DNA of 64,000 nt from Anastatus disparis (taxonomy: Eukaryota; Arthropoda; Insecta; Hymenoptera; Eupelmidae), in assembly GCA_017163975.1 (NCBI GenBank), contig JAFFSR010000018.1:186001-250000 (forward strand), given 5' to 3'. The notes beneath the pieces are model-generated. The model was not told where the DNA came from. It saw nothing but the letters and a program-made list of their open reading frames with translations, and made no database searches. The translations under genes and the position numbers were made by a program. Within the stretch, counting starts at the first letter, position 1. Every line of letters starts with the position of its first letter. This document shows positions 29,871 through 41,500 of this stretch, piece after piece.

Positions 29871-30772
29871 ATTACGATGTTGACGCTATTGATCAAGTAT
29901 GGAAGGCAGATCTCATACAATTGGCATCATTAAAAAATTATAATGACGGCATCGGCTATTTACTTGTTGTGATTGACGTTTTAAGTGAATTCGTGTGAGT
30001 ACAACCTTTACGCAATAAGACTTGCCAAGAAGTTACTAAAGGTTTTGAAAAAATAATAGACTCTAACAAAACCCACTATCCTTCTATGCTTCAAACCGAT
30101 TGTGGAAAAGAATTTGTTTGAGGGGCATTATAAAAATTTCTTAAAGACAATGGTATAAAATATCGTGTAGTTACAAATCCTGATGTTAAAGCGGCTGTTG
30201 TAGAACGTTTCAACAGAACCTTAAAAGAACGTATGTATCGATATTTTACGTTCTAACATACAAAACGTTATATAGACGTCTTGCAACATATAGTTGACGC
30301 ATACAATAAGACACCTCATTCGACTATAAAAATGCCACCAGCTTCAGTGACTATTTATAACACGAGTGTAGCTAGAAAAAAATTAGTTGAACGTGCACAG
30401 CAGAGACAGTCTGTTCGTAAAAAACCTAGATTCAAAATTGGACAGTATGTACGTATAAGTAGAGAAAAAAAAATTTTTGAAAAAGATGCAACTAAATCGT
30501 GAAATGAAGAAATATTTAAAATATTCCGTGTTTTAAAGACAGAATTTATTCATTTATGAGTTACACGACTTGCAGGGAGAAGAAATTGAAGGTTTTTTTA
30601 TTCCGAAGAACTTGTTGTTGATAAAAAAAGAGTAGAGCAGCAAGAGTTTAAAATTGATAAGATATTAGGTAGCAAAAGAAAAGGATCAAAAAAACAGTAT
30701 TACGTAAGTTGGGTTGGATATCCCGATAAATTAAATTCTTGGGTTCCCGCTTCGGAGTTGAAAAAACTGTAA
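29870..30772 (+). pseudogene. Polinton integrase with C-terminal chromodomain
   Basis: A retroviral-type (rve) integrase. Catalytic residues are visible in one frame: Asp in VWKADLIQL (29909), Asp in LQTDCGKEF (30098) and Glu in AVVERFNRT (30203), with D-to-E spacing typical of the fold. YIDVLQHIVDAYNKTPHSTI follows as in F54H12.3-type integrases. A chromodomain ends the protein (KQYYVSWVGYPDKLNSWVP, 30680-30772), thought to target insertion by binding histone tails. In-frame stops occur at 29996 (TGA), 30119 (TGA), 30254 (TAA) and 30500 (TGA), and a frameshift near 30557 precedes the chromodomain. The N-terminal zinc module is lost in the ATPase junction. Confidence 0.85.
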
Positions 30773-30774
30773 TA

Positions 30775-31400
30775 ATGAATCAAAACGATTTCACTATTGT
30801 ACTACCAAGCAACAGTAGTTTAAAATATTTTCCAAACAACGCTATTACAAATTATTCAACGCGATTACCTCATCAAGTACAATTGATAGGTAAGTGGGTT
30901 GTTGGAATCTCTGAAATTCATATACCGTGCTCGAGTCTTTATTTACAAGTTAAAGATACAATAATAACTGACTATAAAGGAAGTAACGGAGTAAATTCGT
31001 TTCAACACGGAACGTATAACTCTATTCACACTCTTATTCATGCTATAAACGATAGTTTACTTAAATTTCACGAAAACAAAGTGCGTGAAAAATTCTCATA
31101 CAATGAAAAAGGTGGTTTTGTGTATTTAAAGCAGTTTCAGAATAAAAAAAAGCTGAATTCACGGATAACGTTAACCGTATTTTAGGTTTTCAAAATGGTA
31201 CATGTGCAGTTTACGATGCAACGCAACAAAAAGGGACGAACGATACAGGCCTCACACTAGTAGGTGATCAGCCAGCGAGCCTATCAAGAGATATAAGAGA
31301 TCAATTTGGTAAACCTATAGCATTCGAGTTTGGGACAGTGACGGTAGCACTACATTTCAAAAGGGAGTATGAAAGAAATAATTATAAGAATTCACGATGT
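30775..31400 (+). pseudogene. Penton/minor-capsid-like protein, frameshifted
   Basis: Starts at ATG 30775, two bases after the integrase stop. It reads FTIVLPSNSSLKYFPNNAIT, then a WVVGISEIHIPCS segment and a beta-rich continuation, a pattern of the small capsid-type proteins that sit beside the capsid gene in Polintons. The frame is lost in an A-run near 31143-31150; the protein-like continuation (DNVNRILGFQNGT, TVALHFKREYE) is found in a different frame up to about 31380. The assignment as penton is by position and general pattern and is not proven. Confidence 0.5.
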
Positions 31401-31416
31401 ATATTATCAACATTAA

Positions 31417-31923
31417 GTGGGAGAGGGGAGAGGGGTAAGAAACGTCTTTGTTGGTGCACCGCGGATGCGTGGTCATGAATTGGGGTCTTGGTTTTCTGGA
31501 TTGTTTCGGAGTGCATTACCGTTCTTAGCTAAAGGTGCTCGTGCTGTTGGTAAGGAAGCTCTGCGCACAGGCGCAAATATTCTTGGGGATGTTGATGAAA
31601 ATAATATGAGTTGTAAAGAATCTTCTAAGAATCGCCTGAACGAATCGGGAAAAAATCTTAAACGTAAAGCTGCCGATAAAATAAATAAAATGATGGAGGG
31701 ATTGGGGTATAAAACATCAACACGCAAACGATATCGACAGTCTTCTCACACTTTCGCTGCGCGACGGATCGGTTCAAAATCGAAAATAAAACGCTCTAAA
31801 GTGACTAAAGTTAAACATGCAAGTAAGAAGAAAAATAAAACAAACAAAAAAGAATGTAATATTAAAAAAAGAGTGAAAATTAATAACAAGAAAATAAAAA
31901 ATGTTGGTGATGTATTTGATTAA
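31417..31923 (+). CDS. Basic core-like protein of Polinton 2
   Basis: A 168-codon open frame without an ATG at its very start; the first ATG is 31465. It has an amphipathic Gly/Ala/Leu-rich N-terminal part (GSWFSGLFRSALPFL, then GARAVGKEALRTGANIL), and the C-terminal 80 residues are highly basic (RKRYRQSSH, KSKIKRSKVTK, KKKNKTNKKE). A membrane-active helix followed by a basic tail resembles adenovirus cement/core proteins of the pVI/pX type, and similar proteins accompany F54H12.2-type capsid genes. It ends two bases before the capsid start. The probable loss of its original start codon leaves its status uncertain. Confidence 0.55.
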   Translation: MGEGRGVRNVFVGAPRMRGHELGSWFSGLFRSALPFLAKGARAVGKEALRTGANILGDVDENNMSCKESSKNRLNESGKNLKRKAADKINKMMEGLGYKTSTRKRYRQSSHTFAARRIGSKSKIKRSKVTKVKHASKKKNKTNKKECNIKKRVKINNKKIKNVGDVFD

Positions 31924-31925
31924 AA

Positions 31926-33239
31926 ATGTCTTTTTTACACAGTCACTCGGAAGCTTGTCTCAAGACAGAGCTTGATATTTTCTCGCTACCTCCTACACAG
32001 ACAGCTATAGAATCGAGCAGATGGGTATTTTACGAACCCGTTTCGTCTTTGAGCGACGAGAGTCCGATCGAATTCTGTGTAAATTCACAAAACGAGGACT
32101 ACTTAGATCTAGCGCATACCATGCTCAAGGTAAGTGTAAAATTGACACCGTAGAACAAGGAGACAGATGGTCTCGTAGCACCAATCAACAACTTTCTACA
32201 TTCGCTATTCAACCAGGTTGATGTATACTTTAATAATAAATTAGTTTCACCACTAAATAACGCATACCCTTACAAAGCATATCTCGAAACTCTCTTAAAC
32301 TACGGACCAGTTGCAAAACAATCGCATTAAACATCGGTTTTATGGGCCAGCGATACCGCGGGTGAAATGGATGAACTTTCCGGATCAGACAAAAATACAG
32401 GCTTAAGAATAAGATAAAACTTTTTATCAAACAATAAGACCGTCAATTTAATAGGACATTTACACTGCGACGTTTTTAACCAAGATCGATTTCTGCTTAA
32501 TGAAGTCGAAATGCGTTTGAGACTAGTTCGCTCCAAAGATATTTTTTGTTTAATGGATGCTTCGGATAGTAACTACGGAGTTCATATCACAGAAGCAACT
32601 TTACTTGTACGTCGTGTAAAAATAAACCCGACCGTCATGATTGCTCATGCAAAAGCTCTGAGTTCAACTACAGTCAAATATCCTCTTACGCGTGTAGAAG
32701 TAAAAACCTTTACTATGCACAGCGGTATAATGGGGGAATCTTTAGAAAATGTTATTCTCGGCCAGCTGCCGAAAAGAATTATAATCGGGTTTGTTGATAA
32801 CAAAGCCTCCAACGGAGACAAAAAACCTAATCCATTTAATTTTAAAAATTATTTGATAGACTTTTTGTCTCTTTACGTTGACGGACAACAAATACCGAGT
32901 AAACCCTTGCAACCACAGTTTGATGAAAAATCACCTCAACACATAGAGGCATATCATACATTATTCTCGGGCACAGGGATACATTTAATAAACGAGGGAA
33001 ACGATATGGATAGAGAGGATTACGCAAATAGATTTTGTCTTTTCGCTTTCGATCATACGCCAGATCTTTCAGCGCACTTTGCCGGTCACTGGAATCTTGT
33101 AAAAAACGGTACAGTTAGAATCGAAGTAGGGTTCGATGAAGCGTTATCGAAAACCATAAATTGTGTTGTTTATGCAGAGTTTGATAACGTATTAGAAATA
33201 GACGCTGCGCGTCAAATCGTTGTTGATTATAACTCGTAA
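31926..33239 (+). pseudogene. Major-capsid-like protein (F54H12.2 family), copy 2
   Basis: A single 437-codon frame from ATG 31926 to TAA 33239, interrupted by three in-frame stops: TAG 32151-32153, TAA near 32327 and TAA near 32415. It shares many segments with copy 1, including LAHTMLKVSVKL, NNFLHSLFNQVDVYF, LIGHLHCDVFNQD, VKYPLTRVEVK, VILGQLPKRIII and LFSGTGIHL. There are no frameshifts, so damage is by point mutation only. The start lies two bases past the preceding stop. A double-jelly-roll major capsid role is inferred from gene position and size. Confidence 0.75.
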
Positions 33240-33368
33240 AAATCTTCCTCCCCTCCCCTACACATTATCGCTTCGGATAAATGAAAACATGAGACAAAAA
33301 AAACTTTTCAAACTATCAGTCTGTTTGTACCCTTCTTACAGTCCAGTCGTAATCTTTTCGTCAGCATT

Positions 33369-34713
33369 ATGGATAAAATAGATTATATAATCGACATTCA
33401 AGCATTTCACGATAAAGACGGAGATTTTTTACCGGAAGAAATCGCTGTTCTCGGATTCGAATGTAATTTCGTCTCACACTGGATGATAAAACCGCCTGAC
33501 AGCTGTTCAAAATTAACAAGAGGATTGTTAGCAACAAACAGCTACCTATCATTCTTTCATCACGATATCGCGTGGTTCGACGGTGAATCAAATCTAGAGG
33601 ATGTATATAATGTACTACGTAAAGTCACAAGGAATGCAGTATGTATTTTCGTGCGAGGCGCGCTAAAACAATTACTCGAACGAATTCTTTCTCGACAGAA
33701 AATTAATCTAGAAGAATACAACTGTCCCTCCTTCAAAAGTTACTACGAACAAGCAATCATTTTTGTTTCTATCACGGTATAAAAGGAAAAAATTTTAGCT
33801 GTGCTTTGACTCTATGTATACAAGTTAAAAGCCTGGCTCTTGAAAACAATTTATATACTGATAGAAAAAGAAGAATCAACAGACGAGCCCGACAGTCAAG
33901 AAAAAAATAAAATCAACAATATTCATAATAAAATTAAAGAATCAGATCCAGATAATGAATCACCACGGACAACTGACTGCTCTACCCCTACTACTGTCAT
34001 TGAAAATTTAAGCAGCAGTGAGAACGATATTACAGAAGAAAATATCTACGATAATATCAGTGATGAACTCGTTGCAAGTGCTGAAAGGTCTCATAAAGAT
34101 TCCTGCCAAGACAGTGGGTGTGTTTCCTGCAGACAAGATTCCTCTAATCTGGGAAAAACTGTGTGCCCTTGTAGTTAATCTCGATGAAAGCTCAAAACCA
34201 GGGTCTCATTGGGTTGCAATTTACGTCGATTCCGATGAACAGGGGACTTACTTTGACAGCTATGGATTACCCACAACCGTACCAGATCACATCGATCGCC
34301 TTAGAAGAAACTGCCTAGTGTACGAGTGGAACATACAGCAACTGCAGAACCTCAATTCTGATGTGTGTGGGCAGTATTGTGTGGATTTTTTGTTTTATAT
34401 GTCTCATAATTATTCTCTTAACATGTTTTGTACGTTATTTTCAACCGATACAAAGGATAATGATAGATTAGGTCTTATATTATTTAACCGAATCATGAAT
34501 GTAAAAAAGAAACAAAAAAAGAAATTATATGTGCCCAGTGCAACCAAGTGTCTAAAGCAAAAAATATTATGTATTGTGTGTGCCTGTGTGTGCGTGTGTA
34601 TGTATGTGTATATGAATAACTTCCAATATTTTTTGACTTTGTTACCATACTTACCAGGAGAGTGTCTGAGTTGCGGTTCACAGATCTTGATGCAACTTCG
34701 GGATAAGTATTAA
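33369..34713 (+). pseudogene. Adenain-like protease with N-terminal domain, copy 2
   Basis: The N-terminal module (33369-33782; DYIIDIQAFHDKDGDFL, VSHWMIKPPDS) ends at TAA 33780-33782, but the same frame reopens at 33840 with an acidic Ser/Asp/Asn-rich linker. A frame change between about 34090 and 34170 leads to the protease core: GSHWVAIYVD (His at 34207), GTYFDSYG (Asp) and SDVCGQYCVDF (Cys at 34366). This is the adenovirus-type maturation protease of Polintons. After RIMN near 34500 the frame runs through Lys-rich and TG-repeat sequence, and its last codons (from 34654) belong to an inserted MITE, so the true C terminus is lost or lies near 34500. Confidence 0.78.
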
Positions 34714-35347
34714 GGTACCGAAATATGAGTAAAGCCACAGCGGTACGGTCTAACGCTTCGAAAAAGTGAAGTTATGGACGATTATAGTCTTATTTTCAGA
34801 AAAATATGAAAAAAGAACTCCTAATTGAAGTGTAAATAATTCTGTCTAGCAATGTCTTTAATAAATTTACGACTAAAATGAAAGCAGAGAAAGTAGGCTT
34901 TAGTTTGCTAGTTTCCGAATTAAAAAATAATAATTAGAACTAAAGTTATGCTTGTTTGAAGTTAAGCATCAAAAGAGTACTAAAAATCACCATCCTTCAA
35001 AATTTAAACTATTTTTGGTACTTTCTTACTGCTCAGCTTTAAGCAGGCATAACTTTAGTTCTAATTATTATTTTTTAATTCGGAAACTAGCAAACTAAAG
35101 CCTGCTTTCTCTGCTTTCATTTTAGTTATTGTGAATTTATTTAAGACATTTGCAGGCAGAATTATTCACACTTCAATTAGAAGTTCTTTTTTTATATTTT
35201 TCCGAAAATAAGACTATAATTGTTCATAATTTCAGTTTTTCGAAGCGTTATACCGTACCGCTGTGGCTTTACTCATATTTTGGTACCTAAATACTTATCC
35301 CAAAGTTTTATCAAGATCTGTGACCCGCAACTCAGACACTCTCCTGG
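34654..35347. mobile_element. Foldback MITE, family C, with TTA target duplication
   Basis: A 694-bp near-palindrome. CCAGGAGAGTGTCTGAGTTG at the left is mirrored by CAACTCAGACACTCTCCTGG at the right, and the arms pair along nearly the whole length (for example GGAAACTAGCAAACTAAAGC and its complement). TTA flanks both ends (34651-34653 and 35348-35350), as expected for PIF/Harbinger-type TWA duplications. It lies after the Polinton 2 protease. The AACTTCGGGAT word inside recurs near 47171. Confidence 0.85.
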
Positions 35348-35374
35348 TTAGTTGTTATCAAGACACCATTAAAG

Positions 35375-35566
35375 ATGGGTCAGGCACCGAGCTCGGCTCG
35401 CACTCCGCTGGCTACTAACGCTGGCGATCGCACTCCTCTAATCGGAAAAAATGACAGTAAAAAGTCAGAAAATCAAATAAAATACTCACAATGGAAACAG
35501 TATTCACAAAAAATTTCTACAAACACATACTCTATCCCTGAAAGAAATGGGTACAAAAAATGTTGA
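35375..35566 (+). CDS. Small protein with myristoylation-type start
   Basis: An intact 63-codon frame beginning MGQAPSSARTPLATNAG; Gly2 with Ser at position 6 fits the N-myristoylation consensus. The rest is Ser/Lys/Tyr-rich with no domain. It lies between MITE family C and the right TIR, inside Polinton 2, and ends with AATAAA-containing sequence downstream. It could be a membrane-linked accessory or virion protein. I do not recognise a homologue; a chance frame is possible. Confidence 0.35.
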   Translation: MGQAPSSARTPLATNAGDRTPLIGKNDSKKSENQIKYSQWKQYSQKISTNTYSIPERNGYKKC

Positions 35567-35664
35567 CTTTAAATATATATGTAAATAAAAAATACACGTA
35601 AGACTTGCAAAGTAGTATTACTCCGAAACTTATATACTTGTATTATCATTGTAATAATTTTATA

Positions 35665-35940
35665 AAAAATAAACGTATCAATCCAATATATCTCTATTTA
35701 TTTCTATACCCTTCCATCATTTTTTCTCTAAAGTTAATATTTCATTCTTATAATAAAAAATTTTTTCTTCAATTTTTACTAATTTTTAAATATAATTTTT
35801 TAATAATTCATTATCATTGATATATAATTATTTATTATTAACATTTGTTATTTATTATTGAATTTTTTTTAAAATAATCAATTGAGGGAAGTATTTTCAT
35901 ACATTGGTGTAACGCATACACCACCTAAGCATAAGGTGCA
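35665..35940. repeat. Polinton 2 right TIR, inner part
   Basis: Reverse complement of the left TIR, sharing CGTATCAATCCAATATATC, CCCTTCCATCATTTTTTCTC and CACCACCTAAGCATAAGGTG with few differences. It is cut by the BEL insertion at GTGCA (35936-35940). Confidence 0.9.
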
Positions 35941-36812
35941 TGTTGCGTCGCAACATAAATTTATGTGAAAATCAAAAACGATGATGAGCGGCAGCACTTA
36001 CAGTCGCCTGTTCTCACCTCCCTTAAGTCAGCTCATAGACGAAAGGGGGGAGAGAACAGGGAGACTTTTCAAGTGCCGCGGAAAAAATAGTTAGTATCAA
36101 GCGTGACCTCGCCTCGAGCGGTCTTGTCTCTTGCGAGAACATCAAATTTCATTGTAAACTTTTTTCTTTCAAAAGCGATCAGTGCTTTCAGGTACGGAAG
36201 ATTTTCGTACAGCGACGAATGGTCGATTGCGAATCAACGCATCACCTTCGCCCACCAAAGCCGCGGCTATATAAATTTCATTGTGTCTATTTTTCCTTTC
36301 TCTTTTGCGTGCGTGCGTGCGAATAAAATATAATCGTGCGGCAAATAGTGTGTAAAATTATAGGAAATAAATCAAGGGTTTTTTATGCCACATGGCTTTT
36401 TCCCTTTATATTGGTGTATTTATTGAGTGAATCCTTTCCCGATAAATAAAGTGTAAAGTTTAGATAAAATCAATTAAAACAAAGCAACTACAACCGCAAG
36501 GTTAGTTGCTTTGTATCAGTAAATTCTTTTAATTTCTCTTTTGAAAAATAGTAGATCTTTGTGTGTAAAAATTAGTGGTAAAGTCAAATATAGTGTAAAA
36601 TTAAATTTAATGAAGTTAAAAGATTCAAAGTTAAAATAAAATCAAGTGTCAATTCATTTTTATTCAAACAAGGGTAAATTCAAAATAAGATTAGTTAGGG
36701 AATTTCATGAGTAGATAAAATTTCAAAGGAAAAGAATCACGTTCTTTTCTTTCTAAATCATCCAACAAATTTAGTTAAAAAATTCGTTGGAAAAAGACTA
36801 CGCGACTTTTCA
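35941..36812 (+). repeat. BEL/Pao 5' LTR
   Basis: Begins TGTTGCGTCGCAACA and ends CGCGACTTTTCA. It has a TATA box TATATAAA at 36268-36275 and AATAAA at 36322-36327, which place the transcription start near 36300. A 76-codon frame (36103-36333) is repeated in the 3' LTR and is a by-product. Confidence 0.95.
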
Positions 36813-36827
36813 TGGTGCAATCCTGTG
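36813..36827 (+). promoter_or_regulatory. BEL/Pao primer-binding site
   Basis: TGGTGCAATCCTGTG directly follows the LTR. TGG pairs with a tRNA CCA end, and TGGTGCA is compatible with a tRNA ending TGCACCA. The exact tRNA is not resolved by eye. Confidence 0.55.
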
Positions 36828-38593
36828 AAGTCAGAAATCACGATCCCCTGGTTTACGAAAAAATCATAACCGCTAAAGCGTTCGACGAACAAAGCGAATT
36901 CTCAGAAAGTCAAAACAGGCGCCGGCCGGCGAGCATAGCTATAGATATACAAGCCACAAGCCACCGAGCAACGCCATCCCCGACAAAGGAAAGCTTCAAC
37001 GTAGGGACTTCTAGGAAAATAAGATAAGTATTTTTGTACAATATACGAGGTAACAACATAATATTTTCTCAACTTCAAAATAATTTGAAAATTAATATCA
37101 AATCAAAATTTCATTTATTCAAATCTGAAATTTATAAATTAGTTTATTTCAAAACTTTTATTGTAGAAAACGTTTCTTTTAATTTATTTTTGTCCATTAA
37201 AATAACTTAACGTAAAACTTAACATTTAATTTAAAAATTTTATTTTTCATTTGAAGTTTCATTTAAGTGGGAATTTTATATCAGTTTGGTTAGAAAAAAT
37301 TTAGTTCTAAGAAATATCAGCGCACAAATAAAAATTAAAATTGAAATTTATATTTTAATATTTCATTTAGCATTTTTAAAGAAAAATTCATTTCAGTCTA
37401 AAATATAACTTTCAGAAAGTTACATTGTTAAAACCAAAGTTAAGCATTAAAATAAAAGGTTCATTTTTAGAAAATCTTACACAATTTCAAAGTCTATTCA
37501 AATTAAACAGTAAATTAAAATTTTGTTTATTGAATAAATCTCATACATTTAAAATTTTTTACTTTTGAAAACTACATTTAAAATTTTTTACTTTTGAAAA
37601 TTACATTTAAAATTTTTTACTTTTGAAAATTGCATTTAAGTTAGAAATTTCTTTTTCAAAAATTTGTTCTTTTCATAAACTTAAGATTTAGCATCATAAA
37701 ATTTAGTTCATAAAATTCTTTTTTTTGAAAGGTTAACAACAAAATAGAATATAGAATTTTATTTTACAAAGCACAAAAGGTTCTTTGTCTTACAAAGCGA
37801 ACATTTCTCAGATTGAGATCACGTGCTCTCAATGAGATAGAAAGTTGTCCTTTACGATTTTACGAAAGTAAGACGTAGCAACTTAAAACTATTTTTAAGA
37901 AAATTTTTATGAAAGATTAAGTTGTGTAGTGACGGCTCCTGGCTCAAGGGAGATTACGTTAGCTAGGTGTAACATAAATTCATCGATTTGCGAGAGGAAA
38001 GCGAGTTGATAAATTTATCCATTTTTTCAAAAAATAAATTTTAAATTTCATAAAGGTACATTAAATTTTTAACAACTTCACATTTATTATTCAAGTAAAT
38101 TTTGTTTGATAAATTAATTTATTGTTACATTTACATTTAATTTTTAATTAAATTCATTATACATATCTGACTTCAAAATTGATTTTAAGTTAATTTTTTT
38201 CACATTAGTTTTTTCTAAATTCAAATTTAAAATTAAATTTAATAAATTTTGCTTTGATTGTTTGTAACATTTACTGTCAGTTTTTACAGTTTGAGGTAAT
38301 TCATGTAGCTAGGGTCGCTTTAAATAAAGGTTTTAAAACAACACTAGATAGTTCGAAAAAAAAAAAATTATCGCTGTTGCCCAAGCCGCGCCATTCGTGA
38401 GGAGGTTTCGTCGCACCAATGGTGACGGAATTCTCTTCGTGACAGTAAGAGCGCACGCACGGCGAAGGATCAGCGAAAAATTCTGTTTCTTTTTAAAACA
38501 GCGGGCAGGTAGCAAGGTTTAATTAAAACAACATATAGTTGTATATTTTGACAATTTATTACTCGAACTCTTATTAAGTTTTAAACTTTCAAA
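36828..38593 (+). other. BEL/Pao leader
   Basis: 1.77 kb of very AT-rich leader without a supported gene. 37545-37635 holds three near copies of ACATTTAAAATTTTTTACTT in tandem. Confidence 0.7.
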
Positions 38594-41500
38594 ATGAATG
38601 ATCCAGAAGGAATGAATGTTGTGAATGCAAAGCTAGGGATTTTTAAAGATCAAATAAATGCGTTACAAACGTACATGTCAAGTCCCGACGCAGAATCGGA
38701 AAACATTAAAATACGTTTGGAACATTTATCAGACTTGCACGAAGATACACATGTAATGAAAGTTAAAGCAGTAGTTGCTAATTTAGGTGATGAAATAATA
38801 AATGAATTTAAGGTAGTAGAAACAATGTATTATTCTACAGCAGCTTCGGCTAAGAAATTATGTCAAACTAACGAACCAATAGCTAGTTCCACATTAAACA
38901 ATTCTAACATCACTCTGACACGAAAACACACTTTACCGAAACTAACTGAAACAAAGGTACCAAAGTTTGATGGCAAATCAGAAGAATGGCTTGCTTTCAA
39001 AAACCTTTTCACTGCATTAGTACACTCCCGTGATGATTCAACTAATACAGTCAAACATGCACAACTCTTAGAAGCTCTTTCAGGTCCTGCTAAATTAAAA
39101 ATAGTAGAATTCGTGCCTAGTGAGGAAAATTACCCAAAGGCTTGGCAAGCCCTTCTAGATTTTTACGATCATAAAAGAATAATTAGTAATAGACATTTAG
39201 ACGCTATTTTAAATTTACCAGTAGTACCAAATGCAACAATAGAAGGCGTATCATCTTTGTTAGACAAGATGCGTCAGCATCAACATATTCTAGAACAGTT
39301 AGGTGAAGCTTCATTTGAGAATATGTTAGTTAGGATAGCAGAAAGAAATCTACCACCAGGGTTAAAAAGTAAATGGCAGGATAGACTTCAATTAGATAAA
39401 CTTCCTACAACAAAAGAAATGTACGACTTTTTACAGAGTAGCATTTTTAAGCTTCAATCTCTTGAAAATACAAAGAAACACGATAGGACAAATTTAAAAA
39501 GAAACTTTAAGGATAATGTAGAAAATTTTAGAGCAAAGAGAGGTTAGGGTTTTGCATTAGTAACTGCAGCATCAACAAGTAATAGATCAGTTAGTTGTCT
39601 AAAGTGTAGGCAACCTCATGGGTTGTACGAATGTTCACAATTCTTAGGATTAAGTGTAGAACAGCGATGGCAGTTTGTAAAATCTCAAAGACTCTGTTTT
39701 AATTGCTTAGGTAAACACACCTTTCATTGCCCGAGCAAGAAAGGATGCAAAACATGTAACAAGCATCATGACACTTTACTTCACGAGATTAAAAACGAAA
39801 AACCTACACAAGTTACACAACCACACACAACAAAGGCGTGACTAGATGGACAATCATATTTATCAGTAGCTTTTCCTTTAGAATCCAACTTAATGACTAC
39901 AGCTGTAGTCAAAATTCAAAATAAAGAAGGAAACTTCATTGCGGCTCGCGCTTTATTAGACTCTTGTTCCACAATTAATCTTATTACAGAAACTCTTGCA
40001 AATTCTTTAAACTTAAATAAACATTCTTGTTCAATTAATATAGGAGCAGTTAATGGGTTATGTACTCTTTCAAAACATTACGTAAAATCAAATATTCAAT
40101 CAAATTACAATCAGTCTAAATATCAACTTAGTTTTTTAATTGTACCAAGCATCGCAGACACAGTACCCAATGAAGTTTTCCCTAGAGACTTATTTAACAT
40201 ACCAAAAAACGTTCCTTTAGCTGACCCTCGATTTCATATACCAAAACACATAGATATTTTATTAGCATCAAACATAACTCTTTCTACTTTATCTATAGGT
40301 CAAATTAAACTTCAACACACCAACTCTGAAATTACATTACAAAAAACGAGTTTAGGTTGGATAGTAGCAGGTGGAATAAACAATAGAATTACAAATAAGG
40401 AGGTTAGCTGTAACGTTACCAAATTAGACAAATTAATAGAACAATTTTGGTTCATAGAAACTCTTGAACAAGACCCAATTAGATCTAGGGAAGACATAGC
40501 TTGTGAGCAGCACTATGTTGCTCACACCAAAAGAAATGAGTTAGGAAGGTATATTGTAAGGCTTCCATTCAGAGACAGCAAATTCGATTTAGGTGAATCA
40601 CGACAACAAGCATTGCGTAGATTTTATGCACTCGAAAAACGACTCGAAGTTAACCATAACCTAAAAGTAGAGTATAGTAAAGTAATGAATGAATATATTG
40701 CCTTAGGTCACATGACACTTTGTGATGAGACAGAGGGTGGGTATTACCTTCCTCATCATGCTGTAGTAAAAGAATCTAGTGAGACAACTAAGCTTCGAGT
40801 GGTTTTCGATGCATCAGCTAAAACATCAACAGGCATTTCACTTAACGATACACTCATGATAGGGCCTACACTACAACGCACTATATTTCAACAATTACTT
40901 AGCTTTCGTGTACATACATACGTAGTAACAGCTGATATAGAGAAAATGTATAGGCAAATTTTACTTCACCCAGATGATAGGAAGTTTCAAAGGGTATTAT
41001 GGTACTACAAAAACAAACTTAGAACTTTTCAATTAAATACAGTAACATTTGGTGTAGCTTCAGCCCCATTCTTAGCTATTAGGACTATTCAACAATTAGC
41101 ACGCGATGAGTCAGATAATTTTCCAATAGCTAGTAAACTACTACTGCGTGATTTTTATGTAGATGATTTTATTTCAGGAGCTGAAACTCTAGAAGAGTTG
41201 CTAAAAACTCGTAATGAGATTATAGAATTGTTAAGTAAGGGAGGATTCGCCATACGTAAATGGTCATTCAATCATACAGAGATTTTAGATAGGCTCGATA
41301 AAAGAATTTTCGATTTAGATTGTATAATAACAAATAACCCTGTTCAAAAAACATTAGGCATAATATGGGACTCAGTCCTTGATGATTTGAAATACACAGT
41401 AGGAACAATCAAACTCGGTGAAACATCAACGAAACGTGCAATTTTGTCGGAAATTTCAAAGATCTATGATCCTTTAGGCTTGCTAGGTCCAGTTTCTTTA

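Noticed and set aside
29996..30502. Repeated TGA stops in the Polinton integrase at places where tryptophan would fit, also at 22894 and 42665; possible TGA recoding.
   Set aside because: The same genes use TGG normally elsewhere and also carry TAA/TAG stops and frameshifts, so simple G-to-A decay explains the pattern.
36103..36333. 76-codon open frame repeated identically at 44408-44638.
   Set aside because: Both copies lie inside the two BEL LTRs; the identity is that of the LTRs, and the frame has no protein features.
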